Assembly (NCBI GenBank): GCA_032164245.1
Contig: JAVMKO010000001.1
Location: forward strand, 82,953,892 to 83,017,891
Source of the DNA: Sternotherus odoratus
Taxonomy: Eukaryota > Chordata > Testudines > Kinosternidae
Length of the DNA stretch: 64,000 nt
Direction of reading: 5' to 3'
The position numbers were made by a program, and so were the translations under genes. The notes under the pieces are model-generated. The model was given only the letters and a program-made list of their open reading frames with translations, searched no databases and was not told where the DNA came from. Shown in pieces: positions 12,068-24,795 of the stretch (the stretch's first letter is position 1; each line of letters begins with the position of its first letter).

Positions 12068-12456
12068 TGTAACCGGGCCCCTGCCAGTCCTCTTCAAAAA
12101 CCACCACTGGAGACCACTTTCAGTGCAGCACCCGTGTATTTTATTGGCTGTGTCCTTTTCCCACCACCTACTATTTACAGCATTTACAAGGTAACAGTCC
12201 ACTGCTCAGGAAGACAAGCCCACTTCCTAGCCCACAAGGATCCAGAGCCTCACACTCCTCCCTATCCTGCCTCCCTAGTCTCCTCCTCTGGCTTCCTTCC
12301 TGCCAGCTTTTATAGCTGGCTCCTCAGGCCTGCAGGTGTCTCTCCCTCAGCTAATTAGGGCGTGGCCTCCTAGCCAGCTCCAGCTAGCAGCTTCTTTTTC
12401 CCCGAGTCAGGGCTAGCAGGGGGCTGCTTGCTTTTCTAAGCCAGCACCCAGTTACA
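12068..12456 (-). mobile_element. Solo LTR (endogenous retroelement)
   Basis: Read on the minus strand, the segment starts TGTAACTGGG and ends CCGGTTACA. It carries a TATA-type box CTATAAAAGC (12306-12316) and an AATAAA polyadenylation signal (12140-12145) in the right order. The flanks AGGTC (12063-12067) and AGGCC (12457-12461) are a 5-bp duplication with one change. No primer-binding site or internal genes adjoin it, so it looks like a solo LTR left by recombination. Assignment to an ERV or another LTR class is open. Confidence 0.8.
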
Positions 12457-12588
12457 AGGCCACTTTTGTTTTCTCATCTATTCATTGTGAATACATTTGT
12501 GTCACTCCCATGCTTATAGTTTTCTGATACCTCCCATCAGCCCTAGCTTTTGTCCAGTAGGCACTGCTTTAGTAGGCTGATAGACCTA

Positions 12589-13388
12589 GGGCATGTCTTC
12601 ACTACCACTTTAATTCGACCTTAACGACGTTAGGTCGAATTAAATGTGTACCTGTCTTCACATACATGCCCTTAAAGTCGATTTAAAGGGCCCTCAAAAT
12701 CGAATTTGTAACTCCTGCCTGACGAGAGAAGTAAGGCTAAAATCGACTTCTCTATGTCTACTGTGAGTAAGTGAAGAGGCATCTGAAGTTAAGCCTCTGA
12801 CCTCCGAGCAGCCCCGCCCACCTGAACAGCCCCCCCCCCGCCCGCCCGAGGGGGGGGGGGGGACGCGCGGGGCTGCTTGAGCGAGGGGGTCAGCTGCTTG
12901 GTCAATTTCAAGGTCCGGTGGGGGGGAGGGGGGCTGTTCAGGTGGGCGGGGGGAGGGGGGGCGCGGGGATGCTCAGGTGGGGGGCGGGGGTCCGGCACAG
13001 GGCTGCTTGAGCGAGCGGGTCAGCTGCTTGGTCAATTTCAGGTGAAATTGACTAGGCAGCTCACCCGCTCGCTCAAGCAGCCCCGCGCCGGCTCCCTCCC
13101 CTCCCCCCCGGACGGGCGGGGGAGGGTCCGGCGGGGGGGCTGTTCAGGCGGGCGGGGGGGGGTCCGCGGGGCTGCTTGGGGGGGGGGTCTGGCACGCATT
13201 GCACTGTGGGCTACCTACCCAAAGTGCAATGCGGGCTATGTCGACCCCTGCAAAAGTTCTAGGACAGACAGTGTCGACCACTGTCGACCTGCTGTCCTGG
13301 TGGGGACACACTGATTCGATTTTCTAAAATCGAATTTAGAAAATCGAATTAAGGGAAATCGACCTAGTCCTGTAGTGAAGACATACCT
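12589..13388. mobile_element. 800-bp PIF/Harbinger-like TIR element with GC-rich core
   Basis: The left end GGGCATGTCTTCACTACC and the right end TGTAGTGAAGACATACCT are inverted copies. CTA flanks both ends (12586-12588 and 13389-13391). Subterminal arms are rich in TCGAATT/AATCGA motifs. The middle (about 12810-13200) is G/C homopolymer-rich with a duplicated GGCTGCTTGAGCGAG block and a large hairpin. Non-autonomous. The long frames through the core are compositional. Confidence 0.78.
13001..13082. repeat. Near-perfect 39-bp inverted repeat (hairpin) inside the Harbinger-like element
   Basis: The arm 13001-13039 (GGCTGCTTGAGCGAGCGGGT...) is mirrored by 13044-13082 with about three mismatches and a loop of about 4 nt. 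A third direct copy of the arm lies near 12871-12910. Confidence 0.85.
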
Positions 13389-13391
13389 CTA

Positions 13392-16300
13392 GAATACAGG
13401 CATATACCTTGATGAGATGATATTAAAGGACACGTTGAACCTGCAATGTCATTTTGCTTTTGACTCTTTAAAAATTCGGTGAAGGTTGTTGTCTGTGAGA
13501 GTTTGAATTTGTAAGTAACCGGCATCAGTACTGAACTTAAGCTTTCATCTGTGTGTACCCATTTAGTACAAAACAGAGAAATCTGATAATTCCCAAAACA
13601 GCTCATTCTGGGCCGTTGATGGAGCTACTACCAGCTGACTGTCTGCCCTTTATATTTTGCCAAATGCCACTTATCTGTTAACAGGAAAATACATTCCAGG
13701 TTTTTTTCATATTTTAACCACTGATGAATCCTACCCAAGGAACTAAGAGTGCTGACCTCTAATGGAATATTCTCCAAATTTCATGTACTGCAATATGGCT
13801 GCAATACACCAGCTGTTTTTTTTTTTTTTTTTGGTAAACTGTTTGAAAGCATTACTGGTTCCTAGCTCTTAGGACCTTTCGGTGCTAGTGATGGACATTA
13901 GGTACATCGCTATCTGTCAGTCCTCTCACATCTGTTACCTCCATGTGCTCATCGCCTTGCAGCGTGAATTTCATTGCAGCTTCAGATTTCTCTTTGCTCT
14001 TTTCAGTCACTGACCTGCCCCATTTAGCGCTGGGTCATCCTCACTTTATGCAGCTACTGGTCCCTTTCTCCTCCTTATCGTTCATCCTAAGGGAGATTTT
14101 CTGGCTAGCTAGCTGTGGCCAGGAGTTGATTGTTCCAGGGAAGCTCTAGCTTTTCTTCCCCCATGCATGTTCCTAGTAGCCCTGCCTTTGAGGGAGTTAA
14201 GCAACAGCAGTAGGTTATCTCCTGTGAGCTTGTCCGGGGAATGAATGTTATTTTAATCTTCATTATCTGCATAACAATCCTGTCTGTGCTCAGGGGGGTC
14301 CCTGACTAGCCAGACGGCAGTCTGATTTTTCTGCTAGTCATAATCTTTCTTTCTTTTTTGATGAGGAAGGGAGAAGAAGAATTCTTTATCTACTTCCCCA
14401 ATTCACCCCCTTTGCTAACATAATTAATGCATTAGATTCCCTTCTGTTGGGGCTTTTACTGAGAGAGAAATGATTATCATGCTCATTCCCTGTAAAAGGT
14501 TCTGAGAAAAGTAAAAAAAAAATTGCCCATGTTTTCCCCCAGGCAGTCTTATACAGGGACTAGATAAATAGTCTAGTGAGAGCATTGATGACTTCTTTGA
14601 GACATCAGACTTTGCAGAACCTGTGTTTAAAATTCCCACAGCTTGGCATTAATTCCCCCACACCAAAATTGATTCCTGTGCCCAGAGTATAGCTCTGCTG
14701 TGTGCATCCACCTTTTCGTCCCGCTGACATTAGGTGTCGGTTCCTGTTTGCCACCCTGAGCTCTAACCCAAATGTGGATGATATCCTTGGATTTCTCCAC
14801 CTTGCCATTCTAGTTGCATATTTTACCCCCTGTTCTTCTCCTTTATTCCACTCGACTCCTGCTGTCATTGTGGTGCTTTACCTTTCCCTCAGAGGGAAGG
14901 ATATATTTACACATGCTTGAGAACTAAAGTTGGTTCGGTGCTGACAACTAGATGATGCCAGACGCTGAAAGAAAAATAATAATTGGCCAAGTGAACTAAT
15001 GTCCTCTGCACGTCACTTGATGGCATATGTTTGTCTGTTTGGATACAATACGATAGCTTTTGAATGCCGCATCTGAGTCAATCCAAAATTTCATAGAATA
15101 TTCTTCGAATGCCATTAAGCTATTTCCCCAGATGCATTAGTATCTGATTTTAACCCTGAAAAGCCTCAATCTCTAGAGCCCGATTGCATGAGTACCTGCA
15201 AAACACAATAAGGTTGCTTCTCCTAAATCAGACGGAGGCAGCATGAGGGCTTGAACCTAAGCTGCATCTTGTATTGGTACCAGAGTTGCACTAAAAACAA
15301 ACATGTGGACAGGCAAAGGAATGGTCAGTGGTGATTACCAACGTAGTGTCTGATACGGAGTGCAAACAACTGGAAGACATGCCTGAAATGGTTTGTGTAG
15401 CATTTGATAAATACACCTGACTGAGTTTACAAAATATCGATCTCATACCACCAACTCTGTCAAATCCCATTTTTGCAGAAGGAGGCAACTTGACTTTCTC
15501 TAAAGGATTGAATTTTCATGCCAGGCACCAGTCTTGTAAATCCTTATTTTCCTTCTGGAAAATTCTGTCCTGTAATCTAAACAATATGAGAACCCCCTAC
15601 CACCGCTGCTAATAGTCTTTCTATACAGTCAAACCTGGTGTTTTGTTTTTGCTAGATGCAGTCATGATAGTTCACCACACTATCAAAACCTCTTTTAAAT
15701 AGGGATCGATTTTTTTAGTAGAAAAACTAATCATGTGGATTGCTAATTTCGTGCATCTATCAGTTTATGTAATGATGTGTTGTGATCATATAGTTCATGC
15801 AGTGTTAGTTTATCAAATCTCTCGCCCTTGAGTTTTTTAATAATAATGAAACTATTATATCATTTTCTTGGTAGTGAATTACAGTGTTAAGGCCGGAAAA
15901 CCTTTTCAGCTCTACCTCCTGTTTTCCCTCATTCTTAATGTTTTGGAAAAAAACATTTTTATTTACCGTATTTGGCTTTGGGTGAAAATTCAATTTTTGC
16001 AAAGTATGAGTAATGTGAGGCTGAAAAATATACTCTTTCCCACTGCAAATAAACTAAAGTGACCACACTTTTGATTTTCCTACATAGATAACTTTAAAAA
16101 TGGTGGAATGGGTAAGGTTGATGTGGGAATAGCATTTACTGAGGTCTATTCTTGACCAAAGTTAGGGGGAAAATATAATAAAGTGATGAGCAACTGAAAT
16201 TATCTCGGAGTATGCTCAGTAGGCATCTATTAATCCAGTAAGTATATTTGTGTGTGTGTTTGGGTTGGTATGTGTTTCTTTATTTAATGCAGAGCCTAAT

Positions 16301-18261
16301 GAAATTCCTAACAGGCACAGGGCTGCAGGAATAGTTTTCATAAGATAGAGAGGCTGTAGATGAAAATAAATATAAAACATGTAATGTGTCCATTCAGGGC
16401 TTCTGGCACCTTTTCTGTATCATACAAATAAAACCCAGCTCATCTAACTGCAGCAAGAAACCAAGAGAAACCAAAGCCCACCAGATACCTGTCACCAGTG
16501 CACAAATTCCAGATTCTCAGGAACCTGGGAAACAAGGTGGGCTTTCTGTCCTGCGCTGAAGGGTGAGATTTAGATCAAAAGAGGAAATGAATCCAGAGTT
16601 CAGGGCCCTCCCACTCTTTTGAACCCTACTAGTTTAAGTGTAGTGCCTCCACTGATATTAGCTCTAGCAGCAGGACATGGGCAGTGAAGCTGTCTCTTCA
16701 ATAAGCCAGTCCCAAGCTATATAGGGATTTATAGTTAGGGCCTCAAAATCAATAGGCAACCCAGTGCAGATCACATGTGGGATGTGCTAATGGCAAAAAC
16801 TCTGCAACCCTGGGCATTGGACACTGTTCAACTCTCATCTGCTGCTAAGGAGTCCTAGATAAACAATCTCCCTGGATTGCAGACTCTAGTAACACACGGC
16901 AGATATGTACTTGTAATTAAAGAAACACCTATCATCCCATATCTTCTGCTTGCTTCTTACATCCGACATACATCACTTCTGTCTTATCCAGATCAAGGCA
17001 CCTACTCAGGAAAGGATTTCAGCTCAGTTCTAACTTTAAGCGCATGTATAGTTAATGGGACTATAGCTCTTGTGCTTATGTGCCTTGCTGAATTGGGGTC
17101 TAAGAGTCAACCAGCTAGCCCTCCTCCATGCTCCAATCTACCAAACACTGATATAGGCATTTGATGGCACCAGGTGGTCATCAATGTACTGGAATCTGTC
17201 CCCAACTGATTGCATTTCCTCTCTTTTCCGCTATCAGTGCTGCACCAATAATGCTCTACTTAATGTTCTTTATTGTAGCCTCCTGCTCTTTTTTCATGCA
17301 TTCTTCCATACTGGCCCTTATACCTACAGATCCTCCCTCTCCCAATCCATCAAACAACTCTTCTCTCTTCATTCAGCTTTCTTAATTCAAATTGTTCCTT
17401 AAAACAAATATCTGCCGAGAAACCTATCACTGTTAGTCCCCAAAGGAAACAAGTTTTTTTTAAGGATAAAATTTAATAACTCTTTTATTAGACTAGTATC
17501 TGTCAGTGTGGTGTATTTAAATTTCTGAATTGTACTGCATGCCAAAGTCATCTCATTTTATTCTATTATATGTCTACATTTCTTGGGGCAGAGGTCACCT
17601 CTTCCTTTGTTTTGCAGAGTGCCGTACATGCTGATGTTACTCAGTAAATAGTAACATTAAAATTGAGCTTTTGTATGTAATGTTATAAATCTGGGCAAAT
17701 ATTAGCACAGCCCATCTCAAATTCAGGATAGGTCATGAGTGACATGAGTTTCGTGGTCTCATCCTAGTCCCTGCTGGACCTCTTTCCACAGCCCCAAACC
17801 ACTATGCACTTTGACACCACAGGCAGCCTCTTTTCAAGAGAGTCTGTAACTAGGATTGTACAGGTATTGGTGATCAGGACTTGGGTATATTGGCAAAGCT
17901 GGGTAGGAGAAGCTTTCATGGTACTTACCTGCATTGTACTTAGCTCTTTAGCCAATATTGCAATTCCCTCATTTTCATAAGCATCAAATTATGTTACAAA
18001 TCTTCAGAAAAAAATTAAAACTTGATAATGAGACTACTTTTAGTCCCGTTGACCCATTTTCCTGGTGTTTTGAGTGCATTCCCACCCAACTGTTTAGTCT
18101 GGGGAAGAGGCTAGTACTGCAGTATGCATCATTGCCAAGCCATTTTCCACCCAGCCTTAACCAGAAACATTTCACTTTAAATGTATTGTATTCATTGGTA
18201 ACTGTAGCAAGCTGGGAAGATAAACCTGTTAGAAAGGAAAATGCATGCATTGCAGAGGTGT
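13392..18261. other. Long repeat-poor intron stretch
   Basis: Nearly 5 kb with very little recognisable repeat. There is a T run at 13816-13832, a MITE half near 17039-17101 (CTTATGTGCCTTGCTGAATT...) and a possible MIR-tail piece near 17585-17660 (TTGGGGCAGAGGTCACCTC). No exon is recognised. The low repeat density could mean conserved non-coding sequence, which cannot be tested here. Confidence 0.5.
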
Positions 18262-18510
18262 AAGAACATAAGAGTGGCCGTACTGGGTCAGACCAAAGGT
18301 CCATCCAGCCCAGTATCCTGTCTACTGACCGTAGTCAATGCCAGGTGTCCCAGAGTGAGTGAATCTAACAGGTCATGATCAAATGATCTCTTTCTTGCTA
18401 TCCATCACCTCTCTCTGACAAACAGAGGCTAGGGACACCATCCTTACCCATCCTGGCTAATAGCCATTAATGGACTTAACTTCCATGAATTTATCCAGTT
18501 CTCTCTTAAA
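18262..18510 (-). mobile_element. CR1/L3-like LINE 3' fragment, well preserved
   Basis: It reads AAGAACATAAGAGTGGCCGT, ACTGGGTCAGACCAAAGGTC, CAGAGGCTAGGGACACCATC and TAGCCATTAATGGACTTA in order. This is a CR1-type 3' region common in turtle genomes. The 3' end is at the left, so the element lies on the minus strand, 5'-truncated. Confidence 0.8.
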
Positions 18511-19907
18511 GGCCGTGTGCTCAACCATTGGGAGGATGAATGGAGAGCCTTGCACCATTCAATGAGGACCATCAACTGGCCTAAGTAGCAGTACTTTTTG
18601 TGTTCTGCAGATAGTCCATTGAATAGCCCCTTAGATGATGGTCTGGTGACCAAAAGAACTGGAGGAGAAAAGATGTGAATTTCCCAAAGGAGTGGGGAAG
18701 GAAGATGTCCTCCCCATTGTTATATACACATCTTTCCCTGTATTGTGCAACCCTCTGAGTAATTATCTTAGTAAACAGCCTTTTTTTTTTTTTTTTTGGA
18801 ATTTACCAACTGTTGAAATCTGACTGTATGATTAGTATATCAAGTTATTATATAAAGCCTCTTTGCTAATGCTCTACATATGGCATGCATGGTATAGTGA
18901 AGCGAGTAATTTCACTCCTCACCCAGGCAACACATAGTGGTGCTTTTCCCCAGTGTGTGGATAGCAGGAGAGAGCTGGTCAAGGGATTTTTCTGTGTGTG
19001 CCGGAGAAATCATTTTAGTCCTTTCATATGTGGGATAAAGATGAGTCATTCCCCTATTTCAGAACTGACACCAGAGCCTTCTGTAAATAGCACACGTTCA
19101 GAAATCTGAGAAATAGAACACCCCCGTAAGTAGGAAATTTTAAGGTTACATAGCTGTTTGTTTTAAAAACAAAACAGAAAATGGGAGTAAATTTCAGCCC
19201 CAATGACAGTCTGGAATTACATTCTGAGATAAGGGACAGAATTTGTTTCCTCTTTCTTACAACAGGCTCAGTTACTAGTCATCATTTAAGAGAGAAAGAG
19301 AAGCTAAAGCATTAGGGACATTGCCAAGAAGACTGATTAAATAGAGTTTCAGTTTGCACACAGGAACTTGGATGTCCCCTCAGAGGTAGAGAGAGCAGTA
19401 ATCTCATGGGAGAAAGGAATGTCGGTGAAGCTGGCCTAGCTGGCAGAGAGCTCTTTATTGACGCGATTAGAGGAGACATGCCGTGGCTTGGATAATAGAG
19501 TGCCTTTATGTGTGATGGTGTCACTGGCAAGTCTTTGGGTTGCAAAGCCTTAGCAGGAATTGTAGAAATGGTCCTAGGAGGAAGCCCTGGGAGACTTCAT
19601 CAGGCACCAACATATAAAAAATAGCTAACAAACACGATCTCAGGGCTGTATTTATCTGTGGTCCAAGACCCAGGACAACATCAAGTGCTCAAAGCAAGTC
19701 AGAGAACAAGAAAAGATAAATAAGTTGCATAAATTGTGTTCAATTGTTCTTCTATTTGATTTGTTATGGCCTATTAGATGGCATTCTGATGACTTGCACG
19801 CTAGGTCCAATGCATTTTGGCATTGGTTTGGTTTGGTCAGTTTGGTCCTGGGCTAGCTGCAGCAGTATGAGGAGATTTTTTTTAAAAAACGTCCTGCTTT
19901 TATCTTA
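18511..19907. other. Intron sequence with a T17 run, otherwise nothing recognised
   Basis: A poly-T tract spans about 18780-18798. No exon or classified repeat was found. Confidence 0.5.
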
Positions 19908-20044
19908 CCCTGTTTCCCCGAAAGTAAGACATCTCCCGAAAATAAGACGTACTTCCAGTTTTGCCTCTCGCTGTAATATAATGTAATGTAATTTTGGGAG
20001 CAAAAATTAATATAAGACACTGTCTTATTTTCGGGGAAACACGG
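19908..20044. mobile_element. 137-bp Tc1/mariner-like MITE with TA duplication
   Basis: The termini CCCTGTTTCCCCGAAAGTAA and its inverted counterpart TTATTTTCGGGGAAACACGG are flanked by TA on each side (19906-19907 and 20045-20046). Internal AAAATAAGAC motifs repeat the terminal sequence. Ends are well conserved, with about 20-bp arms. Confidence 0.85.
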
Positions 20045-20067
20045 TAGGTGCTAGGTAATCTGTCTAG

Positions 20068-20672
20068 AATCATAGAAGTTGAAGCCTGCATTCATGGCAG
20101 GACTAAGTATTATCTCTAGACCATCCCTGACAGGTGTTTGTCCAACTGGCTCTTAAAAATACCTAATGATGGAGGTTCCACCACCTCCCTAGGCAATTTA
20201 TTCCAGTGCTTAACCACTCTGACAGTTCGGAAGTTTTTCCGAATATACAACCTAAACCTCTCTTGCCATAATTTAAGCCCATTGCTTCTTGTCCTATCCT
20301 CAGAGGCTAAGAACAAAAAATTTTCTCTCTCCTCCTTGTAACAATCTTTTATGTATTTGAAAACTGCTATCATGTCCCTTCTCAGTCTTCTCTTTACCAG
20401 ACTAAACAAACCCAATTTTTTCAATCTTCTGTCATAGGTCATGTTTTCTAGACCTTTAACATTTTTTGTTGCTCTTCTCTGGACTTCCTCCATTTTTCCT
20501 GAAATATGGTGTCCAGAACTGGACACACAACTGAGACCTAACCAGCATGGAGTAGAGTGGAAGAATTACTTTTCATGTATTGCTTACAGTACTCCTGCTA
20601 ATACAACCCAGAATGATTTTTTTTCTTTTTTTGCAGCAGCAGCAGAGTTACACTGTTGACTCATATTTAGCT
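20068..20672 (-). mobile_element. CR1 LINE, 5'-truncated, with reverse-transcriptase C-terminus
   Basis: The minus strand between 20526 and 20116 reads without a stop as the end of CR1 ORF2. Hallmark stretches are VQRRATK, LKKLGLFSL, RRLRRDMIAVFKYI, DRTRSNGLKL, IRKNFRTVRVVKHWNKLP and the terminal FKSQLDKHLSGMV. The 3' UTR lies at the left (TCTAGAATCATAGAAG). The insert continues 5' to about 20672, where further CR1 sequence is degenerate. It lacks the endonuclease and the catalytic part of the RT, so it cannot move on its own. Confidence 0.92.
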
Positions 20673-21788
20673 AGTCTTAGCGCAGGGCAACAGAATCCAT
20701 CACTACTTCAAATGGATTAGGTTCATGTGTTAGCATTTTCATCAGGTATATGATGTCATGAAGGAAATAAAAATAATCAGTTAAGAGCCTGTGATGTGAA
20801 GTAGTAGAATTATTAACAAAAATTACAATAGGCTGAAAAACTCTTTTGCTGCGGCATGGCCTGCTTCATTGCTTCTCCCCCACAAATTCCTATTGGCTCT
20901 GCTGATCCCCAGAGCCCAGTTTTCAGCATTCTGCTGCTCTGTGCTGTTTTACAGCTTCTTGGCTGTCTTTTCACTGGGATTAATTCAGTGACTCCTGTTG
21001 TTCTGTGTGGTATGTTTGGTCTCTAGCATAGCAGATTATTCAAGGCACATTCTGATCTCTGGTTTTTCACCAGTGCAGACTAGAGGGTGGCTCCTATTTT
21101 GTACAGATTCAGACAGCAAGACTAGCTGTCCAGAAGCTCTTTCATGGCATTTCCATGCCATTCAGCTAAGTGATCACCTGGGGCAAGTGGGTACCCTGCA
21201 TAATGGGTAAAGAAAGACTGTTTCACACATTTCTACTCTCTTCTCTTTTCCCCTGCTGGTCTGTCCCTCCTCCTTTCTCCCAAGAGAACCACCTTGTCTC
21301 CCAAAACTGTGGAATCTCATTGAGAAAGGTGTCATCTGTGAGGTCGGTCTCGGATACCTCTTTCAGGGCACATACTCTGGAGTGTGTATAGTTACCAAAA
21401 TGCTTGGTCCTCCACCTCAAATGAATGAACCAATTTCTGTCAGAGATTCAAGATGGAATTTTGTTGGTTCATTATGATTATTGCTAGGCCAAAGGACTTC
21501 TTGGTGTACCTGCACCCCCCCTTTACTCAGGTATATCAAAATGTGCTTACATTTGGAGTACACCTTTTCAGGTACAGGATTCTGCCATTTGAACCAGCAG
21601 CAGGACGAAAAATATTCACAAAAGACAGGAGGGTGGTTGTGGTAGCCATTAACAGAAAGATATATTGTGTAGTGCCTTATCTGGGCAATTAGCTTATTTA
21701 AGCCCATATCTGTCAGAAAGCTCTGTCTTCAGTGAATGAATAGAGGGACCTATTCCATCCCACGGGCTGAGTTTTCAGATCCCATCTC
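20673..21788. other. Intron sequence, nothing recognised
   Basis: No exon or repeat family is identified. Confidence 0.5.
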
Positions 21789-22567
21789 ACAACTTTCCAA
21801 TCACACAAAACCAAACTCCCTAGCCCCACCCCTTCCCTGACGTCCAACCCCCCCGCTTACTACATTCCTCCTCCCTCAGTGGCTCGCTGTCATTTTCACT
21901 GGGCTGGGGGAGGAGGTTGGGGTGCAGGGTGTGTGTGAAGGCTCTAACTGGGGATGCAGGCTCCAGGGTGGGGCCAGAAAGGAAGAGTCCAGGAGAGGTG
22001 AGTGCTCTGGATGGGAGAGTGGGCTCTGGGGTGGGGCTGGGGTTTGAGGTGCAGGAGGGTGCTCCAGGCTGGGGGGTGGAGCCGAGGAATTGGAATGTGG
22101 GAGGGGGCTGCGAGTTGAGGTGCAGGAGGGGCATGGGCTCTGGGGTGGGGCTGGGGATGAGGAGTTTGGGGTGCAGGAGGGGGCTTTAGGTTGGGGGGGG
22201 CTCTGGGCTGGGGCAGGGGGTTGGGACATCGGCTTACCTTGGGTGGCTCCCAGTCAGCGGTGCAGCAGGGCTAAGACAGGCTCCGAATGCTGCTCTCACC
22301 TGCTGGCACCCCTTCCCCGAGCTCCTATTGCCTGATTTCTGACCAATTGGAGTGCAGAGCTAGTGCTCAGAGTGGGGGTAGTGCGTGGAGCCCACAGCCC
22401 CCAAGCCTAGGAGCCAGATCTGCCAGCTGCTTTCAAGACAGATAGGGACTAGCCCCATAGCACTGCCAGCTGGACTTTTAATGGCCCAATCGGCAGTGCT
22501 GACCGGAGCTGCCAGGGTCCCTTTTCGAACGGGTGTTCCGGTTAAAAACCGGACACCTGGCAACCCT
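21789..22567. mobile_element. ~780-bp G-rich non-autonomous hAT element
   Basis: The left end is a damaged AACTTTCCAATCACACAAAA with CCCTAGCCCCACCCCTTCC. The right end GGTTAAAAACCGGACACCTG runs into GCAACCCTA. The interior contains imperfect repeats of GGGGTGGGGCTGGGG and GGTGCAGGAGGG type. No transposase. No target duplication can be assigned because the left terminus is damaged. Confidence 0.65.
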
Positions 22568-23343
22568 ACTCTCAACCAACTCCTTTGATAATTCTTCAAG
22601 TTAGATAGGACTCTGTGCCCTTCCTCTCAGTAAAGACATCCCTCAAATGACTGCTTAGCAAGCTGAGCTCTGAGATGCTGCTTGAAGGATCTCCCAGAAT
22701 CCATATCACCACAGAGTATAAGAATTATGATTAAAAAGACTCTCCCTTCTCAGTTGCTCAGCTTTCAGTCTCTTTTGATGTCTTTGTCACACTTGTTCTC
22801 CTGCTATCCTTAGAGCTCCATGGCAGACAAAAACAAGTAGGAAAAAGAGCCTTTCAGAGCAAACAAACGTATCTACAGCCCTTTCATGCCATCACACATC
22901 ATAAAGAAGACCACAAAGTCACTTTTTCTCCCTTGCAGGGTGTCTTAAATTTCAGCTTTGAAAAGTCTTGCATTGAGGAGTAAGGGAAGAGGTGGAACCA
23001 GAAGGCTCAATGTTGCAGAAATGAGAGCTTCTGATTGGTTGCTTCCCTGACTCAATCTGCATAGAATTGTCTATTGGTCTGTACTGGAGGAAAGCAGAGC
23101 TCAGAAATGTATTAGCAGGTGAAAAATTCTCCTTTTCAAGCAGTCAAATGTGAGTGGAACTAGCTGCTCTGTATCCATCCCCAGGTGACATGGGTAAGGG
23201 ACACACTGACTTCCAGGTGATCTGAATTCCTAAGACCACCTTCAGGGATCAAAACCAAAAGACTAGAGACCTCTAGAAGACATATTTACTTTGTGGTCCA
23301 CACTCTTCACTTCACAATCAGATTATCCTCTCATTTGAGTAGT
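22568..23343. other. Intron sequence, nothing recognised
   Basis: No exon or repeat family is identified. Confidence 0.5.
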
Positions 23344-23423
23344 TTTTACAGCAGTGAGATTCAACTGACTTCACTTGAGTTACTCCTTACTTACAATGGT
23401 GTAATTAAGATCAGAATCAGGTG
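23344..23423. mobile_element. Palindromic MITE fragment (GAGTTACTCC type)
   Basis: It contains a CAACTGACTTCACTTGAGTTACTCC core, flanked by AGCAGTGAGATT and AAGATCAGAATCAGGTGC. This matches an ancient fold-back repeat in degenerate form. Confidence 0.5.
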
Positions 23424-24795
23424 CTTTGTACTGAAATCTGAAGCAACTGATCCATATTTCTATGGCCAATTTAATGAGAAAACTGATCGAAAGAGGATAA
23501 CTTTTGAGATAATTGGGCTCGGGAGGTTTTCTTTTCCTTCCCATTCCCCCCAAGTAGATAAACTGTTGATGTTCTCATAAAAGTACTTTTGATATATAGA
23601 ATTTGTAATGGCTTTGGAGTTAGATTTTCTGTTCCTAAAATTGTACTGAATATAGTAGGTAGTGTTTAAAAGACTGGCCTGTTTATTGACGTAAGTATGA
23701 ATACAGTAGACTAAAACAGACTCTGTGTGCGTGTGAGAGAGATGTAATATCAATACAAGTGATGCAAGTGATATATGTGTGTGCTTTTATATATCATGCA
23801 CATGCATAATTATGTGAGTTAATAGTAAGGATGGATGGTGTTTAATTTACCATTAGTCAAATAGTATTTAATTTGCACTGAGCTCCCAAATATTGTGATG
23901 CTAGTATTGATTTAAAGGTTCCTATTTTTTTTTTAAATTCATACCAGTTCTTAAAGGTACTTTAGTAGGATATGCAGACTTGAAAAAGTCGCTCATGTCA
24001 TCGTAAAGAGAAACTGCACAACAGCAACTAACTCCTTTGATGTCAAATATGTCTTGAGCTGTTGGTCCAAGTGTTTGGAAGATATTTTTTATTCTGTTTC
24101 AGCTTTGCTTTCAGCACGTTTGGTCAATAGAATGTGATGTGAAGGGCTCCCTCTCCACCAGGCGTATGAGATCAAAAGTGAACGACTTAGCTAGTCCCAG
24201 GCATTTTGATCTTGGATGTGACATATGGAGTTTCACTGCCATGGAATCTGTGAGATAGGCTTAGTGATGATTTTCAGAAACATTGCACTGTTCAAAATAT
24301 ACTGTGGAAAACCCCTGCATTGGCATTGGGACAGTTAGAGATCTTCTCCATCATCTCTAGTCTCTGTGATTGTACGTAACTGTTTTTGGAGTTGTTCTGA
24401 ATTAATGCCACTGACAACTTGAGCTAAATGAAGTGTGCCTAAAGGTACAGAGCCTTGTAGAACAATGAGTCTTTGTGTAATTGCTCTTGGGTCCATTGAG
24501 AATGTTTTAAAATAGAAAAATAGTTTCTCTTTATATTTAAAATATTCTGTTGTCTGTGTGTCTAAGGTTTTGCTTTTGTTTTGCATGGCTGGCCTTGAAT
24601 TGGGCTGGAGGCAGGGAAAGGTAAATCAAATATGCGGGAGGAATTATTGAAGTATCATTGTTTATGTAGCACTGTGTGTTTCAAGAGGAAGGAGTGTCTA
24701 CTCTGGAACCCTGGGTCTGTAGAAAACAGCTCTTACAGAGTGGTTCAGTGGCTCTTACTGGGAGGGCTAGACTGTCTGGCATGTGGGTAACACTT
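23424..24795. other. Intron sequence, nothing recognised
   Basis: AT-rich with a few TG/TA dinucleotide stretches around 23725-23800. No exon or repeat family is identified. Confidence 0.5.

Noticed and set aside
20116..20526. A 136-codon minus-strand protein
   Set aside because: Not a host gene. It is the C-terminus of a CR1 reverse-transcriptase ORF, reported as a mobile element.
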